DNA of 64,000 nucleotides. Source: JACJYM01 sp965230495. Lineage in GTDB: Bacteria; Bacteroidota; Bacteroidia; Chitinophagales; Saprospiraceae. Each line of letters begins with the position of its first letter. The first letter of the stretch is position 1. Below are positions 45,375 to 53,880 of the stretch, piece after piece. Below the pieces are notes generated by a model. It saw only the letters and a program-made list of their open reading frames with translations, made no database searches and was not told the DNA's origin. The stretch is from positions 2,356,001 to 2,420,000 of the forward strand of contig OZ246004.1 of NCBI GenBank assembly GCA_965230495.1. Direction: 5' to 3'. The position numbers and the translations under genes were made by a program.

Positions 45375-45833
45375 TTATTCTTCCTCGTTTCCTACAGCAA
45401 CCGGAGCTGCTCCTTTTCCTCTTCCTCTTCTTCTTGTTTTCTTTTTTGCTGAAGTTTTTCCGTTGGTATAGACAGTATTAAAATCGACAAACTCTATCAT
45501 GGCCATTTCAGCAGCATCTCCCTTTCTGAATCCAGTTTTGATAATTCTAAGATATCCACCTGGTCTATCAGCTACTCTTTCACCTATCACATCAAATAAT
45601 TCTTTGACAGCTTCTTTATTCTGCAAATAAGAGAACACAACTCTTCTCGAGTGCATTGTATTCGTTTTTGACTTAGTAACAATAGGTTCCAAATGCACTC
45701 TAAGTGCCTTGGCCTTTGCTAAAGTAGTGTTAATTCTTTTGTGAGTAATTAAAGCTATAGACAAATTCTTTAATAAAGCTTTTCTATGTCCTGCTTTTCG
45801 TCCTAAATGATTAAATTTCTTACCGTGTCTCAT
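45375..45833 (-). CDS. rplQ: Large ribosomal subunit protein L17
   Basis: L17 sits near the exit of the 50S peptide tunnel. The core is standard (MRHGKKFNHLGRKAGHRKALLKNL, then KAKALRVHLEPIVTKSK and GGYLRIIKTGFRKGDAAEMAMIEFVD). At 152 residues it is longer than the 120-130 of many bacteria, because of a basic, then acidic tail (KKKTRRRGRGKG, ending NEEE). It is the last gene of the supercluster, separated from rpoA by 136 bases containing a palindromic segment. Confidence 0.97.
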   Translation of the reverse strand: MRHGKKFNHLGRKAGHRKALLKNLSIALITHKRINTTLAKAKALRVHLEPIVTKSKTNTMHSRRVVFSYLQNKEAVKELFDVIGERVADRPGGYLRIIKTGFRKGDAAEMAMIEFVDFNTVYTNGKTSAKKKTRRRGRGKGAAPVAVGNEEE

Positions 45834-45928
45834 CTTTTTCTAGTTTTGACAACACTTTTATACAACATTTATCACGATCTAAAACTTATCTGTTGTACTA
45901 GTTATTATCTCTATTATAAAAATACTCA

Positions 45929-45959
45929 ACTGCCCGAATATATCGAATCGCCCGGCAGT
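45929..45959. other. Inverted repeat in the rpoA-rplQ gap
   Basis: ACTGCC (45929-45934) and GGCAGT (45954-45959) could form a GC-rich stem with a 19-base interior that itself contains CGA/TCG. It is 10 bases after the rpoA stop. With no T-run it is more likely an mRNA stabiliser, processing site or leader structure for rplQ than a terminator. Confidence 0.35.
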
Positions 45960-45969
45960 CAATAAAATA

Positions 45970-46968
45970 CTATTCTTCGTCCAACTTGTACTTGGAAAGA
46001 TCCATTCCAAACGTTAAACCTTTCAATAATAGAAGCTCTTCAATTTCAACTAAAGACTTCTTACCGAAGTTTCTAAACTTTAATAATTCATGAGTGTCAA
46101 ATCTCACCAATTCTCCTAAAGTGTTAACCTTCGCTGCTTTTAAACAATTATAGGCTCTAACTGATAAATCAAGATCCTCTAAAGAGGTCTTAAGTAGCTT
46201 TCTCATATGTAGAATATGTTCATCAACCACATCTTCTTCTCTACTAGAAGAGTCATTAAATGTAATATTCTCATCTGTAATAAGAATAAGGTGTTGAATC
46301 AAAATTCTTGATGCTTCCTTAATAGCTTCTTCCGGATGGATGGTTCCATCCGTTTTGATTTCAATATTTAATTTCTCGTAGTCAGTTCTTTGCCCAACTC
46401 TTGTATTTTCTATTTTATACGCCACCTTCTTTATCGGTGTATAAATGGCATCTACTGGGATAACGCCAATCGGTGCATCCTTAGGTAAGTTTTCATCAGC
46501 AGGAACATAACCTCTTCCTTTGGTTACTGTAAGTTCCATTTCCAAGTTAACACCAGCCTCCATAGAACAAATATGCAGGTCGGGGTTCATAATTTTAAAT
46601 ACATTGGTTGCCGATTCGATATCTCCGGCAGTAAAAACTTCTTGACCCGTAATTGTCAAATAGATTTTTTCCTCATCCTCAAAGTTATCTTCAACAACAG
46701 GCTTAAGTCTTATCTGCTTAATATTTAAAATTATATCAACAACATCTTCAACCACACCCTTAATCGTGGCAAACTCATGATCAACTCCCGCAATTCTAAT
46801 AGCAGAAATTGCAAAACCCTCCAAGGATGACAACAATATTCTTCTCAGAGAATTACCTATAGTCTGTCCAAATCCTGGTTCAAGCGGCTTAAATTCAAAT
46901 GTTCCATCAAAATCATCCGCTTTTTGCAATAATATTTTATCTGGCTTTTGAAAATTCAGAATGCTCAT
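45970..46968 (-). CDS. rpoA: RNA polymerase alpha subunit
   Basis: The alpha subunit forms the dimer on which RNA polymerase assembles. The 332 residues divide into the N-terminal assembly domain (FKPLEPGFGQTIGNSLRRILLSSLEGFAI, then the conserved GYVPADEN loop) and the C-terminal domain with its two helix-hairpin-helix segments (DLSVRAYNCLKAAKVNTLGELV ... LLKFRNFGKKSLVEIEELL), which contacts upstream promoter DNA and activators. It is 71 bases downstream of rpsD. Confidence 0.98.
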   Translation of the reverse strand: MSILNFQKPDKILLQKADDFDGTFEFKPLEPGFGQTIGNSLRRILLSSLEGFAISAIRIAGVDHEFATIKGVVEDVVDIILNIKQIRLKPVVEDNFEDEEKIYLTITGQEVFTAGDIESATNVFKIMNPDLHICSMEAGVNLEMELTVTKGRGYVPADENLPKDAPIGVIPVDAIYTPIKKVAYKIENTRVGQRTDYEKLNIEIKTDGTIHPEEAIKEASRILIQHLILITDENITFNDSSSREEDVVDEHILHMRKLLKTSLEDLDLSVRAYNCLKAAKVNTLGELVRFDTHELLKFRNFGKKSLVEIEELLLLKGLTFGMDLSKYKLDEE

Positions 46969-47039
46969 GTAATTATTATATTATTTATTTGAGAAGATAT
47001 TTCTTAAAAAAACCTAAATAGCGAGAAGCTATGTAAAGG

Positions 47040-47651
47040 TTACTTCGAGTACAACTCGACAATTAACTGCTCGTTTATTTTTTCAGGAATCTGCTCCCTT
47101 TCAGGGTATTCAATAAACTTACCCTCCATTCTTTCCTTATTAAATTCTAACCATGCCCAATTTCTTACATCACTCTTAGCATTTACGGCCGTTGTAACTA
47201 CATCCAAATGTCTCGATTTATTTCTAACAGAAATAACATCTCCCGGACGTAATAACATCGAAGGCACATTACACCCAACACCATTAACCATAACATGCTT
47301 ATGAGAAACTAGTTGTCTAGCTGCTCTTCTAGTAGGTGCAATACCTAATCTAAAAACTACATTATCCAATCGTGCCTCTAGAAACTGAAGTAATACCTCA
47401 CCAGTAACACCTTTTTTGCTTGTGGCCTTTTCAAACAATTTTCTAAACTGTCTTTCTAAAACACCATAAGTATATTTTGCTTTTTGCTTTTCCATTAACT
47501 GCAAAGCATAGTCAGACTTTTGTCTTCTTCTTTTACCAGTACCATGTTGGCCAGGAGGATATTTTCTTTTCTCAAAAGCCTTATCAGGCCCAAATATTGC
47601 CTCTCCGAATGCTCTTGCCTTTTTTGTTACAGGCCCTGTATATCTTGCCAT
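47040..47651 (-). CDS. rpsD: Small ribosomal subunit protein S4
   Basis: S4 is a primary 16S rRNA binder and early 30S assembly protein. The 203 residues include the conserved N-terminal MARYTGPVTKKARAFGEAIFG ... YPPGQHG and the S4 RNA-binding domain (RLDNVVFRLGIAPTRRAARQLVSHKHVMVNG). The N-terminus has no cysteine set, so it is the zinc-free form. In many bacteria S4 represses its operon by binding the mRNA leader; no such leader was identified here. Confidence 0.98.
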   Translation of the reverse strand: MARYTGPVTKKARAFGEAIFGPDKAFEKRKYPPGQHGTGKRRRQKSDYALQLMEKQKAKYTYGVLERQFRKLFEKATSKKGVTGEVLLQFLEARLDNVVFRLGIAPTRRAARQLVSHKHVMVNGVGCNVPSMLLRPGDVISVRNKSRHLDVVTTAVNAKSDVRNWAWLEFNKERMEGKFIEYPEREQIPEKINEQLIVELYSK

Positions 47652-47674
47652 TTTATATTACTTATTAAAATGTA

Positions 47675-48061
47675 TTAAACTCTTCTTTTCTTTGGAGGTC
47701 TACAACCGTTATGAGGAACTGGTGTAACATCTTTAATTTTGGTAACTTTTATACCATTAGCATCAATTGCTCTAATAGCAGCTTCTCTACCAGATCCAGG
47801 TCCTTTCACAAATACCTCAACAGACCTCAATCCTGCATCATAAGCGGTTACTGCTGCACTATTAGCAGCCATTTGAGCAGCATAAGGAGTGTTTTTCTTA
47901 GAACCCCTAAAACCAGCCTTTCCAGCCGACCCCCAAGAGATTACCTGGCCTTGCTTATTCGTTAATGATATAATTATATTGTTGAAACTAGCTTGAATAT
48001 ATGCGAAGCCTTCATTTCCAACTTTAACTACTCTTTTCTTTGCCTTTTTTGTCTTAGCCAT
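47675..48061 (-). CDS. rpsK: Small ribosomal subunit protein S11
   Basis: S11 helps form the platform and mRNA exit site of the 30S subunit. The 128 residues carry AYIQASFNNIIISLTNKQGQVISWGSAGKAGFRGSKKNTPYAAQMAA and the C-terminal DVTPVPHNGCRPPKKRRV, both diagnostic. It lies between rpsM (7-base gap) and rpsD (23-base gap), the standard alpha-operon order. Confidence 0.98.
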   Translation of the reverse strand: MAKTKKAKKRVVKVGNEGFAYIQASFNNIIISLTNKQGQVISWGSAGKAGFRGSKKNTPYAAQMAANSAAVTAYDAGLRSVEVFVKGPGSGREAAIRAIDANGIKVTKIKDVTPVPHNGCRPPKKRRV

Positions 48062-48068
48062 ATTTCAA

Positions 48069-48446
48069 TTATTTAGTAGCCTTCTTCTTGTTAGCAACAG
48101 TTTTCTTCTTACCCTTTCTTGTTCTGGCGTTTGTTTTTGTTCTTTGACCCCTAACAGGCAAACCCTTTCTATGTCTTAAACCTCTATAACAAACTATATC
48201 CATTAAACGCTTTATATTCAATTGTACCTCACTTCGCAATTCACCTTCTACAGTATACTCATCCTGAAGCAACTTGGATATAAACTTAACATTATCATCA
48301 GACCAATCCTGAACTTTTGTACTCTCATCTATACCAGCTCTCTCCAGTATCTCACTTGCTCTACTTCTTCCTATCCCATAGATATAAGTAAGTCCAATGA
48401 CTCCCCTTTTATTTCTTGGTAAATCTACACCTGCAATTCGTGCCAT
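48069..48446 (-). CDS. rpsM: Small ribosomal subunit protein S13
   Basis: S13 sits in the 30S head and contacts P-site tRNA and the 50S subunit. The 125 residues begin MARIAGVDLPRNKRGVIGLTYIYGIGRSRA and include CYRGLRHRKGLPVRGQRTKTNARTRKG. The C-terminal tail is Lys-rich. It follows the tiny rpmJ gene by 4 bases. Confidence 0.98.
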   Translation of the reverse strand: MARIAGVDLPRNKRGVIGLTYIYGIGRSRASEILERAGIDESTKVQDWSDDNVKFISKLLQDEYTVEGELRSEVQLNIKRLMDIVCYRGLRHRKGLPVRGQRTKTNARTRKGKKKTVANKKKATK

Positions 48447-48450
48447 AATT

Positions 48451-48567
48451 TTAACCTTGTCTTTGTTTAAACCTAGGATTCTTTTTATTAATTACATACA
48501 ACTTCCCTTTTCTTCTCACAATCTTACAGTCGTCAGACCTTTTCTTAATAGAAGCTTTAACCTTCAT
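48451..48567 (-). CDS. rpmJ: Large ribosomal subunit protein L36 (zinc-free type)
   Basis: The 38-residue protein lies between infA and rpsM. The typical VRRKGKLYVI and NPRFKQRQG motifs are present. Of the usual zinc ligands (three Cys and one His) only one Cys remains: the first is replaced in the SDDC segment, the third is Asn (VIN) and the His is Phe (PRFKQ). It is therefore the C-minus paralogue that does not need zinc. The ATG at 48567 is 15 bases after the infA stop. Confidence 0.95.
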   Translation of the reverse strand: MKVKASIKKRSDDCKIVRRKGKLYVINKKNPRFKQRQG

Positions 48568-48582
48568 AATAAATTGTTTAAT

Positions 48583-48801
48583 CTATTTATATCTATAAGT
48601 AATTCTTCCTCTAGTCAAATCGTACGGTGACATTTCCACCGATACTTTATCTCCAGGAAGGATTCTAATATAATTCATTCTCATTTTTCCAGAAATGGTC
48701 GCAACTATTAAATGAGAGTTCTCCAAACGCACTCGAAACATAGCATTTGAAAGTGCTTCTTCTATTTCTCCATCTAATTTTATTAAGTCTTGCTTTGCCA
48801 T
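48583..48801 (-). CDS. infA: Translation initiation factor IF-1
   Basis: This small OB-fold factor binds the 30S A site during initiation. The 72 residues begin MAKQDLIKLDGEIEEALSNAMFRVRLENSHLI and end KVSVEMSPYDLTRGRITYRYK, standard in length and sequence. It lies 24 bases after map and 15 before rpmJ. Confidence 0.98.
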   Translation of the reverse strand: MAKQDLIKLDGEIEEALSNAMFRVRLENSHLIVATISGKMRMNYIRILPGDKVSVEMSPYDLTRGRITYRYK

Positions 48802-48825
48802 TTTTTGAAATTGGAGTGCAAATAT

Positions 48826-49635
48826 CTAATTATTTTCCGAAATATCAATTAAATATTCATTATTTTTTATCTCTTCCTCTATTATCACATGATCGGATAA
48901 AATATCCGCCTTATTTTGTCTTACGGCCACCGAATGCTCGTAATGAGCGGACGGCTTACCGTCCTTGGTTACTATTGTCCATCCATCCTTTAAGGCTTTT
49001 ACTCTTCTTGTTCCCAAGTTCACCATTGGTTCTATCGCAATCACAAGCCCTTCTTTCATAAGTGTCCCCCTTCCTCTTTTTCCATAATTCATAACCTCTG
49101 GTGCTTCGTGAAGGTTTTTCCCCAGACCATGTCCTACAAGCTCTCTTACAATACCATAATTCCTTTCTCTCTCAATGTATTGTTGAATAGCATAACCTAT
49201 ATCGCCAACTCGATTTCCAGATACTGCCTGTTCTATTCCAAGATATAAAGATTTTCGGGTAGCCTTACATAGCTCTATAGTCTCTTCCGATGCTTCATTT
49301 AAAATAAACGTATACGCCGCATCCCCGTAAAATCCATCTTTATATGAACCAATGTCTACAGAAACAATGTCCGTCTCCTTTATAGGCTCTTCATCCGGAA
49401 ACCCATGTACTACGGCCTCATTCTTAGAATAACAAATCGAAAAAGGGAAACCATTATAATCTAAAAAACCAGGAATACTTCCTTGATCTCGAATGAATGT
49501 CTCTGCCTGACTATCCAAATATTTACCTGTTACACCAGGTTTTATAAGACTGGCAACGTATGCAAGAGTCTTAGAAACAATCAGACAATTAGATCTGATT
49601 ATTTCAATCTCTTCATTCGTTTTATAATATATCAT
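48826..49635 (-). CDS. map: Methionine aminopeptidase, type I
   Basis: The enzyme removes the N-terminal methionine from nascent proteins. At 269 residues it has the pita-bread metalloprotease ligands: Asp in SVDIGSYKDGFYGDAAYTF (two Asp), His in GHGLGKNLHEAPEV, Glu in AIEPMV and Glu in YEHSVAV. There is no N-terminal zinc finger, which is type Ia. It sits between secY and infA; adk is not in this interval, as usual in Bacteroidota. Confidence 0.97.
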   Translation of the reverse strand: MIYYKTNEEIEIIRSNCLIVSKTLAYVASLIKPGVTGKYLDSQAETFIRDQGSIPGFLDYNGFPFSICYSKNEAVVHGFPDEEPIKETDIVSVDIGSYKDGFYGDAAYTFILNEASEETIELCKATRKSLYLGIEQAVSGNRVGDIGYAIQQYIERERNYGIVRELVGHGLGKNLHEAPEVMNYGKRGRGTLMKEGLVIAIEPMVNLGTRRVKALKDGWTIVTKDGKPSAHYEHSVAVRQNKADILSDHVIIEEEIKNNEYLIDISENN

Positions 49636-49650
49636 TGAATATTCGGAAAA

Positions 49651-51018
49651 TTAAATGTCAGAGCCTATCTGCATACCAGTGCCTCTACCCTTCAATTTAC
49701 CTTGACTTGAAAGTGAATCATATTTACGTAACAGTAAATAACTTTCTATTTGTTGCAATGTATCCAAAACAACAGCAACAAGGATAAGTAAAGAAGTTCC
49801 TCCGAAAAACAACGCAAAAGCATCACCTACTCCCAATTGAGCTACAAAAGCAGGGAAAATAGCTATAATACCAAGAAATATTGAGCCTGGCAAGGTAATC
49901 TTTGAAGTCAAAGAATCAATATATTCTTGCGTGTCTAAGCCTGGCTTTACACCAGGGATAAAAGCATTTTGTCTTTTAAGATGTTCCGCATGTTGTTGTG
50001 GATTTACAATTAGTGCAGTATACACGTAAGTGAATAGAACAATTAGTAAAAAGAATATAACATTGTAAGGAACTGATTTCCAATCACTCAAATTTCTAAC
50101 CAAATCACTATTCACTCCATCATCACCAGCAAAGTACCCGGCAACCATTGAAGGCAAGAAAATTAGGGCTTGAGCAAAAATTATCGGCATTACACCTGAA
50201 GCATTCACTTTTAAAGGTAAAAAGTCACGTGCCCCAGCATTTGGCATATTCGCACTACTTCTTCCAACCATTCTCTTTGCATACTGCAAAGGAATTTTCC
50301 TAACCCCTTGTACAATAGCGATTGTAGCAATTACAATCAATAACATTACCGCCAATTCAATAATCAACATAAAGAGATTGTTATTACTGAACTGTTGAGC
50401 CACTTCAGCTACAAAAGATTGAGGAAGTGTAGCAATAATTCCAATCATAATTAATAGGGATATACCATTTCCGATACCTCTATCAGTTATTTTTTCACCC
50501 AACCACATTGCAAATATTACCCCTGTGGATAAGATAATAATATTACTAAACCAAAAGATATTAAGATCTACGTCCGGGGAAATTGCCCCTTGAGTTGAAT
50601 TTATCAAAGCCAGATAGGCTCCTCCTTGTACTAAGGTAATAAACACGGTAAGTAATCTCGTAATTTGAGTCAATCTCTTTCTTCCTGATTCTCCTTCCTT
50701 TGTTTGTAATCTCTGAAAGTAAGGAACCGCAAAACCAAGTAACTGAACTATAATTGACGCCGTTATATATGGCATAATACCTAATGCCATCACAGATCCC
50801 TGATCAAAAGCACCACCAGTAAACGTGTTAATCAAACCTAAAAGATCATTTGCATCTCTTCCAGAACCTGCACTCTGCATGGCCTGTGAATTAACACCTG
50901 GCAAAACAGTAAAAGAGCCTAATCTAAAAATAGCAACAGCAAATAAGGTAAAGAGAATCTTATCCCTCAATTCCTTAATACTCCATATGTTCTTTATCGT
51001 TTGAAAAAATCGCTTCAT
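49651..51018 (-). CDS. secY: Protein translocase subunit SecY
   Basis: SecY is the channel of the Sec translocon. The 455 residues give about ten membrane helices. Family features are the opening KELRDKILFTLFAVAIFRLGSFTVLPGV, the GIMPYITASIIVQLL plug-side helix, TDRGIGNGISLLI, GRSSANMPNAGARDFLPLKVNASGVMPIIFA and the C-terminal SLLILVAVVLDTLQQIESYLLLRKYDSL. It follows rplO by 41 bases. Confidence 0.98.
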   Translation of the reverse strand: MKRFFQTIKNIWSIKELRDKILFTLFAVAIFRLGSFTVLPGVNSQAMQSAGSGRDANDLLGLINTFTGGAFDQGSVMALGIMPYITASIIVQLLGFAVPYFQRLQTKEGESGRKRLTQITRLLTVFITLVQGGAYLALINSTQGAISPDVDLNIFWFSNIIILSTGVIFAMWLGEKITDRGIGNGISLLIMIGIIATLPQSFVAEVAQQFSNNNLFMLIIELAVMLLIVIATIAIVQGVRKIPLQYAKRMVGRSSANMPNAGARDFLPLKVNASGVMPIIFAQALIFLPSMVAGYFAGDDGVNSDLVRNLSDWKSVPYNVIFFLLIVLFTYVYTALIVNPQQHAEHLKRQNAFIPGVKPGLDTQEYIDSLTSKITLPGSIFLGIIAIFPAFVAQLGVGDAFALFFGGTSLLILVAVVLDTLQQIESYLLLRKYDSLSSQGKLKGRGTGMQIGSDI

Positions 51019-51059
51019 TATAATATTATTCTAGGATTGCAAGATAAAATCGTCGCAGT

Positions 51060-51500
51060 TTAATTTACAGTACCGCCAGCAGCTTCAATTTTCGACTTAG
51101 CCGATTCTGATACCGCGTCAACGTTCACAGTAAGCTTAGCAGACAAGTCACCGTTTCCAAGTACTTTTACCTTATCATTTCTTTTTATATAGCCAAGTTT
51201 ATACAAAGATTCTGTAGAAAATTCAGAAACGCCGTGCTTTTCCGCAATCATTTGAAGAATGGATACATTTAAAGGAACATAAGTTACTCTATTAATGTTC
51301 TTAAAGCCCCTTTTTGGCAGCCTCATTTGTAAAGGCATTTGTCCTCCTTCAAACGCACGTTTTGTTTTATAACCTGATCTAGATTTAGCACCTTTATGGC
51401 CTCTACCTGCAGTTTTTCCATTCCCTGAACCTTGTCCTCTACCTTTTCTTTTATTCGTTCTAACTGAACCTGCAGCTGGCTTTAAACTATGTAATTTCAT
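51060..51500 (-). CDS. rplO: Large ribosomal subunit protein L15
   Basis: L15 is a late-assembling 50S protein. At 146 residues it has the Gly/Arg/Lys-rich N-terminal extension (SVRTNKRKGRGQGSGNGKTAGRGHKGAKSRSG) and the globular domain (GGQMPLQMRLPKRGFKN, then KVKVLGNGDLSAKLTV). It follows rpmD by 24 bases. Confidence 0.97.
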   Translation of the reverse strand: MKLHSLKPAAGSVRTNKRKGRGQGSGNGKTAGRGHKGAKSRSGYKTKRAFEGGQMPLQMRLPKRGFKNINRVTYVPLNVSILQMIAEKHGVSEFSTESLYKLGYIKRNDKVKVLGNGDLSAKLTVNVDAVSESAKSKIEAAGGTVN

Positions 51501-51524
51501 CGCTATATTTTTTATAATCGAACC

Positions 51525-51704
51525 TTACAGCTCTTCCACTTTTAATAAATGGCTTACTTTCTTAATCATTCCTTCAATTTGAGGATTTAATTCCTTCTCT
51601 ACAGAATGATTCATTTTTCTTAATCCCAAAGCTTTGATAGTATCTTTCTGCTTCTTAGGTCTATCAATAATGCTTTTTACTTGTGTCAACTTAACTCTAG
51701 CCAT
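51525..51704 (-). CDS. rpmD: Large ribosomal subunit protein L30
   Basis: The 59-residue protein begins MARVKLTQVKSIIDRPKKQKDT and includes LGLRKMNHSVE and PQIEGMIKKVSHLLKVEEL; these are the typical L30 segments (I-x-R-x-x-x-Q-x-x-T and LGL-x-x-x-x-x-x-V). It sits in the expected place between rpsE (11-base gap) and rplO. It was found by reading the gap by eye. Confidence 0.95.
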   Translation of the reverse strand: MARVKLTQVKSIIDRPKKQKDTIKALGLRKMNHSVEKELNPQIEGMIKKVSHLLKVEEL

Positions 51705-51715
51705 TGTCCAATAAT

Positions 51716-52228
51716 TTAACCGTTGTATACCTTTTCTAAATCTATTCCTCTCTGTCTAGCTATTTCTCCTGCACTTCTTAACTTAACCAGTGCATCAATA
51801 GTTGCCTTTACCACATTATGCGGATTTGAGGAACCTTGACTCTTTGCAAGTACGTTATGCACTCCTGCAATTTCCAAAACTGCTCTCATCGCACCACCTG
51901 CAATAACCCCAGTACCATCAGAAGCCGGTTTAATCAAAACTTTACCAGCACCATACTTTCCTTTTTGCTCATGAGGAATTGTTCCATTAAGAATAGGTAC
52001 CTTAATAAGATTTTTCTTAGCATCATCCACTGCTTTAGCAATAGACTCAGAAACATCTCTTGCCTTTCCAAGACCATGCCCAACCGTTCCGTTTCCATCT
52101 CCTACAACCACTAAAGCAGAAAAACTAAATGTTCTACCCCCTTTAGTTACCTTAGCTACCCTAGAAAGGTTAACTAGCTTTTCTTTTAATTCCGTTTCTG
52201 TAGGTTTAACTCTATTTTGTACTGACAT
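51716..52228 (-). CDS. rpsE: Small ribosomal subunit protein S5
   Basis: S5 acts in translational accuracy and lies by the mRNA entry tunnel. The 170 residues hold the double-stranded RNA-binding-type N-terminal domain (LSRVAKVTKGGRTFSFSALVVVGDGNGTVGHGLGKARDVSESIAKA) and the C-terminal part (GVIAGGAMRAVLEIAGVHNVLAKSQGSSNPHNVVKATIDAL). It follows rplR by 12 bases. Confidence 0.98.
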   Translation of the reverse strand: MSVQNRVKPTETELKEKLVNLSRVAKVTKGGRTFSFSALVVVGDGNGTVGHGLGKARDVSESIAKAVDDAKKNLIKVPILNGTIPHEQKGKYGAGKVLIKPASDGTGVIAGGAMRAVLEIAGVHNVLAKSQGSSNPHNVVKATIDALVKLRSAGEIARQRGIDLEKVYNG

Positions 52229-52240
52229 TATTCTTCTTTT

Positions 52241-52585
52241 TTAGAATTTTAATCCACCATTTCTAGCACCATCGGCCAAAGCCTTTATTCTTCCATGGTA
52301 TAAATATCCACTTCTATCAAACTTCACACCATCTATATTTGCTGATTTTGCTTTGTCTGCAATCAATTGTCCAACTTTCTCAGCTACGGAAACCTTATTG
52401 CCCTCATTTGCCACTTCCTTACTAGACGCCGCAGCCAATGTAACACCATTCACGTCGTCAATTAGTTGGCAATAAATTTCTTTATTACTACGAAATACAG
52501 AAAGTCTGGGATTATCTGAAGTTCCAGACATTTTATTTCTAATTCTGAACTTTATAAGTTTCCTTTTCTCTAATTTGCCCTTCAT
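52241..52585 (-). CDS. rplR: Large ribosomal subunit protein L18
   Basis: L18 binds 5S rRNA with L5. The 114 residues have a basic N-terminus (KRKLIKFRIRNKMSGTSDNPRLSVFRSNKEIYCQLIDD) and the C-terminal KFDRSGYLYHGRIKALADGARNGGLKF, both conserved. Gaps are 25 bases to rplF and 12 to rpsE. Confidence 0.97.
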   Translation of the reverse strand: MKGKLEKRKLIKFRIRNKMSGTSDNPRLSVFRSNKEIYCQLIDDVNGVTLAAASSKEVANEGNKVSVAEKVGQLIADKAKSANIDGVKFDRSGYLYHGRIKALADGARNGGLKF

Positions 52586-52610
52586 TACGTCAAATTTTGA
52601 TTGATATTAA

Positions 52611-53165
52611 TTACTTAGCCGCAGTTTTACCAGCCTTTCTCCTAATCTGTTCTCCTAAGAATCTGATACCCTTTCCTTTATATGGCTCAGGTTTTCTAAA
52701 TGCTCTCAATTTAGCAGCGATTTGTCCGATGAGTTGTTTATCAACGCCTTCTAAAATCACTCTAGGTGTACTACCCTTTTCCATCTTTGTCTCCACTTTG
52801 ATCTCATCCGGAACATAGAAATAAATAGGGTGAGAATATCCAACGATTAATTCTAAAAGATTACCAGTATTTGAAACTCTATAACCAACACCCACTAGTT
52901 CCATCTCTACTCTGTATCCCTCAGAAACACCTTGTACCATATTCGCAATTAATGCTCTACTCAAACCATGTAGACTTTTATGTCTTTTGGAGTCTGTTGC
53001 TCTTTTAATAGTAAGAACGCCATCCTCTAAATCAAAAGACATCGCAGGATCAATCTGTTGATTAAGTTCACCTTTCGGGCCTTTCACAGTAACCATATTT
53101 CCCTTTGATACTTCAAAAGAAACACCTCCAGGTACATTTATAATTGCATTTCCAACTCGTGACAT
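52611..53165 (-). CDS. rplF: Large ribosomal subunit protein L6
   Basis: L6 lies near the factor-binding site of the 50S subunit. At 184 residues it shows the tandem L6 fold, with VKGPKGELNQQI in the first half and VGYRVSNTGNLLELIVGYSHP and RKPEPYKGKGIRFLGEQIRRKAGK in the second. The last stretch is diagnostic. Confidence 0.98.
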   Translation of the reverse strand: MSRVGNAIINVPGGVSFEVSKGNMVTVKGPKGELNQQIDPAMSFDLEDGVLTIKRATDSKRHKSLHGLSRALIANMVQGVSEGYRVEMELVGVGYRVSNTGNLLELIVGYSHPIYFYVPDEIKVETKMEKGSTPRVILEGVDKQLIGQIAAKLRAFRKPEPYKGKGIRFLGEQIRRKAGKTAAK

Positions 53166-53180
53166 TACTCTATATTTAAA

Positions 53181-53585
53181 TTAATATATCGAACAAATAA
53201 TTTCTCCCCCAATGTTTTCTTTTCTCGCTTGCTTATCTGTAAGCAAGCCTCTTGAAGTCGAAACAATCGAAATACCCAAACCATTAATAACTCTAGGGAT
53301 TTCATTGCTTTTTTTATAGACTCTCAAACCAGGTGTACTAATTCTTTGAAGCTTTCTTATTACAGGTTCCTTTGTAACCTTATCATACTTCAAAGCGATT
53401 AATATTTCTCCCTGCTTTCCTGCCTCATCATCAAACTTATACTTTAAAATATATCCTTGATCATAAAGTATTTCTGTGATTCGCTTTTTCATATTAGATG
53501 CAGGTATAGCTACTGTCATATGACCTGCCATCTGTGCATTTCTAATTCTAGTCAAATAATCTGCTATCGGATCGTTAAAAGCCAT
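53181..53585 (-). CDS. rpsH: Small ribosomal subunit protein S8
   Basis: S8 is a central-domain 16S rRNA binder that in several bacteria also represses the spc operon. The 134 residues include DPIADYLTRIRNAQMAGHMTVAIPAS, GLRVYKKSNEIPRVINGLGISIVSTSRGLLTD and the terminal GGEIICSIY. Whether it autoregulates here cannot be judged. Confidence 0.98.
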   Translation of the reverse strand: MAFNDPIADYLTRIRNAQMAGHMTVAIPASNMKKRITEILYDQGYILKYKFDDEAGKQGEILIALKYDKVTKEPVIRKLQRISTPGLRVYKKSNEIPRVINGLGISIVSTSRGLLTDKQARKENIGGEIICSIY

Positions 53586-53605
53586 TCTTTTTTACTTTTT
53601 AAAAA

Positions 53606-53875
53606 TTACCAACTTGCTTTTGTAATACCAGGAATCTTGCCTTCATTTGCCATCTGTCTAAACATTACCCTATTGATTCCAAATCTTCTCATGTACCCTT
53701 TTGGTCTACCCGTTAATTTACATCTGTTATGTAATCTTACACGAGAAGAATTTTTAGGTAATTTATCTAACGCCTCATAATCACCAGCTTCTTTTAATTT
53801 TCTTCTAAGATCAGCATATTTCGCCACCATTCTCTCTCTCTTTCTCTCTCTTGCTATAATTGATTTTTTAGCCAT
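53606..53875 (-). CDS. rpsN: Small ribosomal subunit protein S14 (zinc-free type)
   Basis: S14 is a 30S head protein. At 89 residues it is the long form, with an extended N-terminal half (MAKKSIIARERKRERMVAKY) and a C-terminal region (RCKLTGRPKGYMRRFGINRVMFRQMANEGKIPGITKASW). A single Cys in place of the four-Cys set marks it as the zinc-independent type, like L36 in this cluster. Confidence 0.98.
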   Translation of the reverse strand: MAKKSIIARERKRERMVAKYADLRRKLKEAGDYEALDKLPKNSSRVRLHNRCKLTGRPKGYMRRFGINRVMFRQMANEGKIPGITKASW

Positions 53876-53880
53876 TGTGA

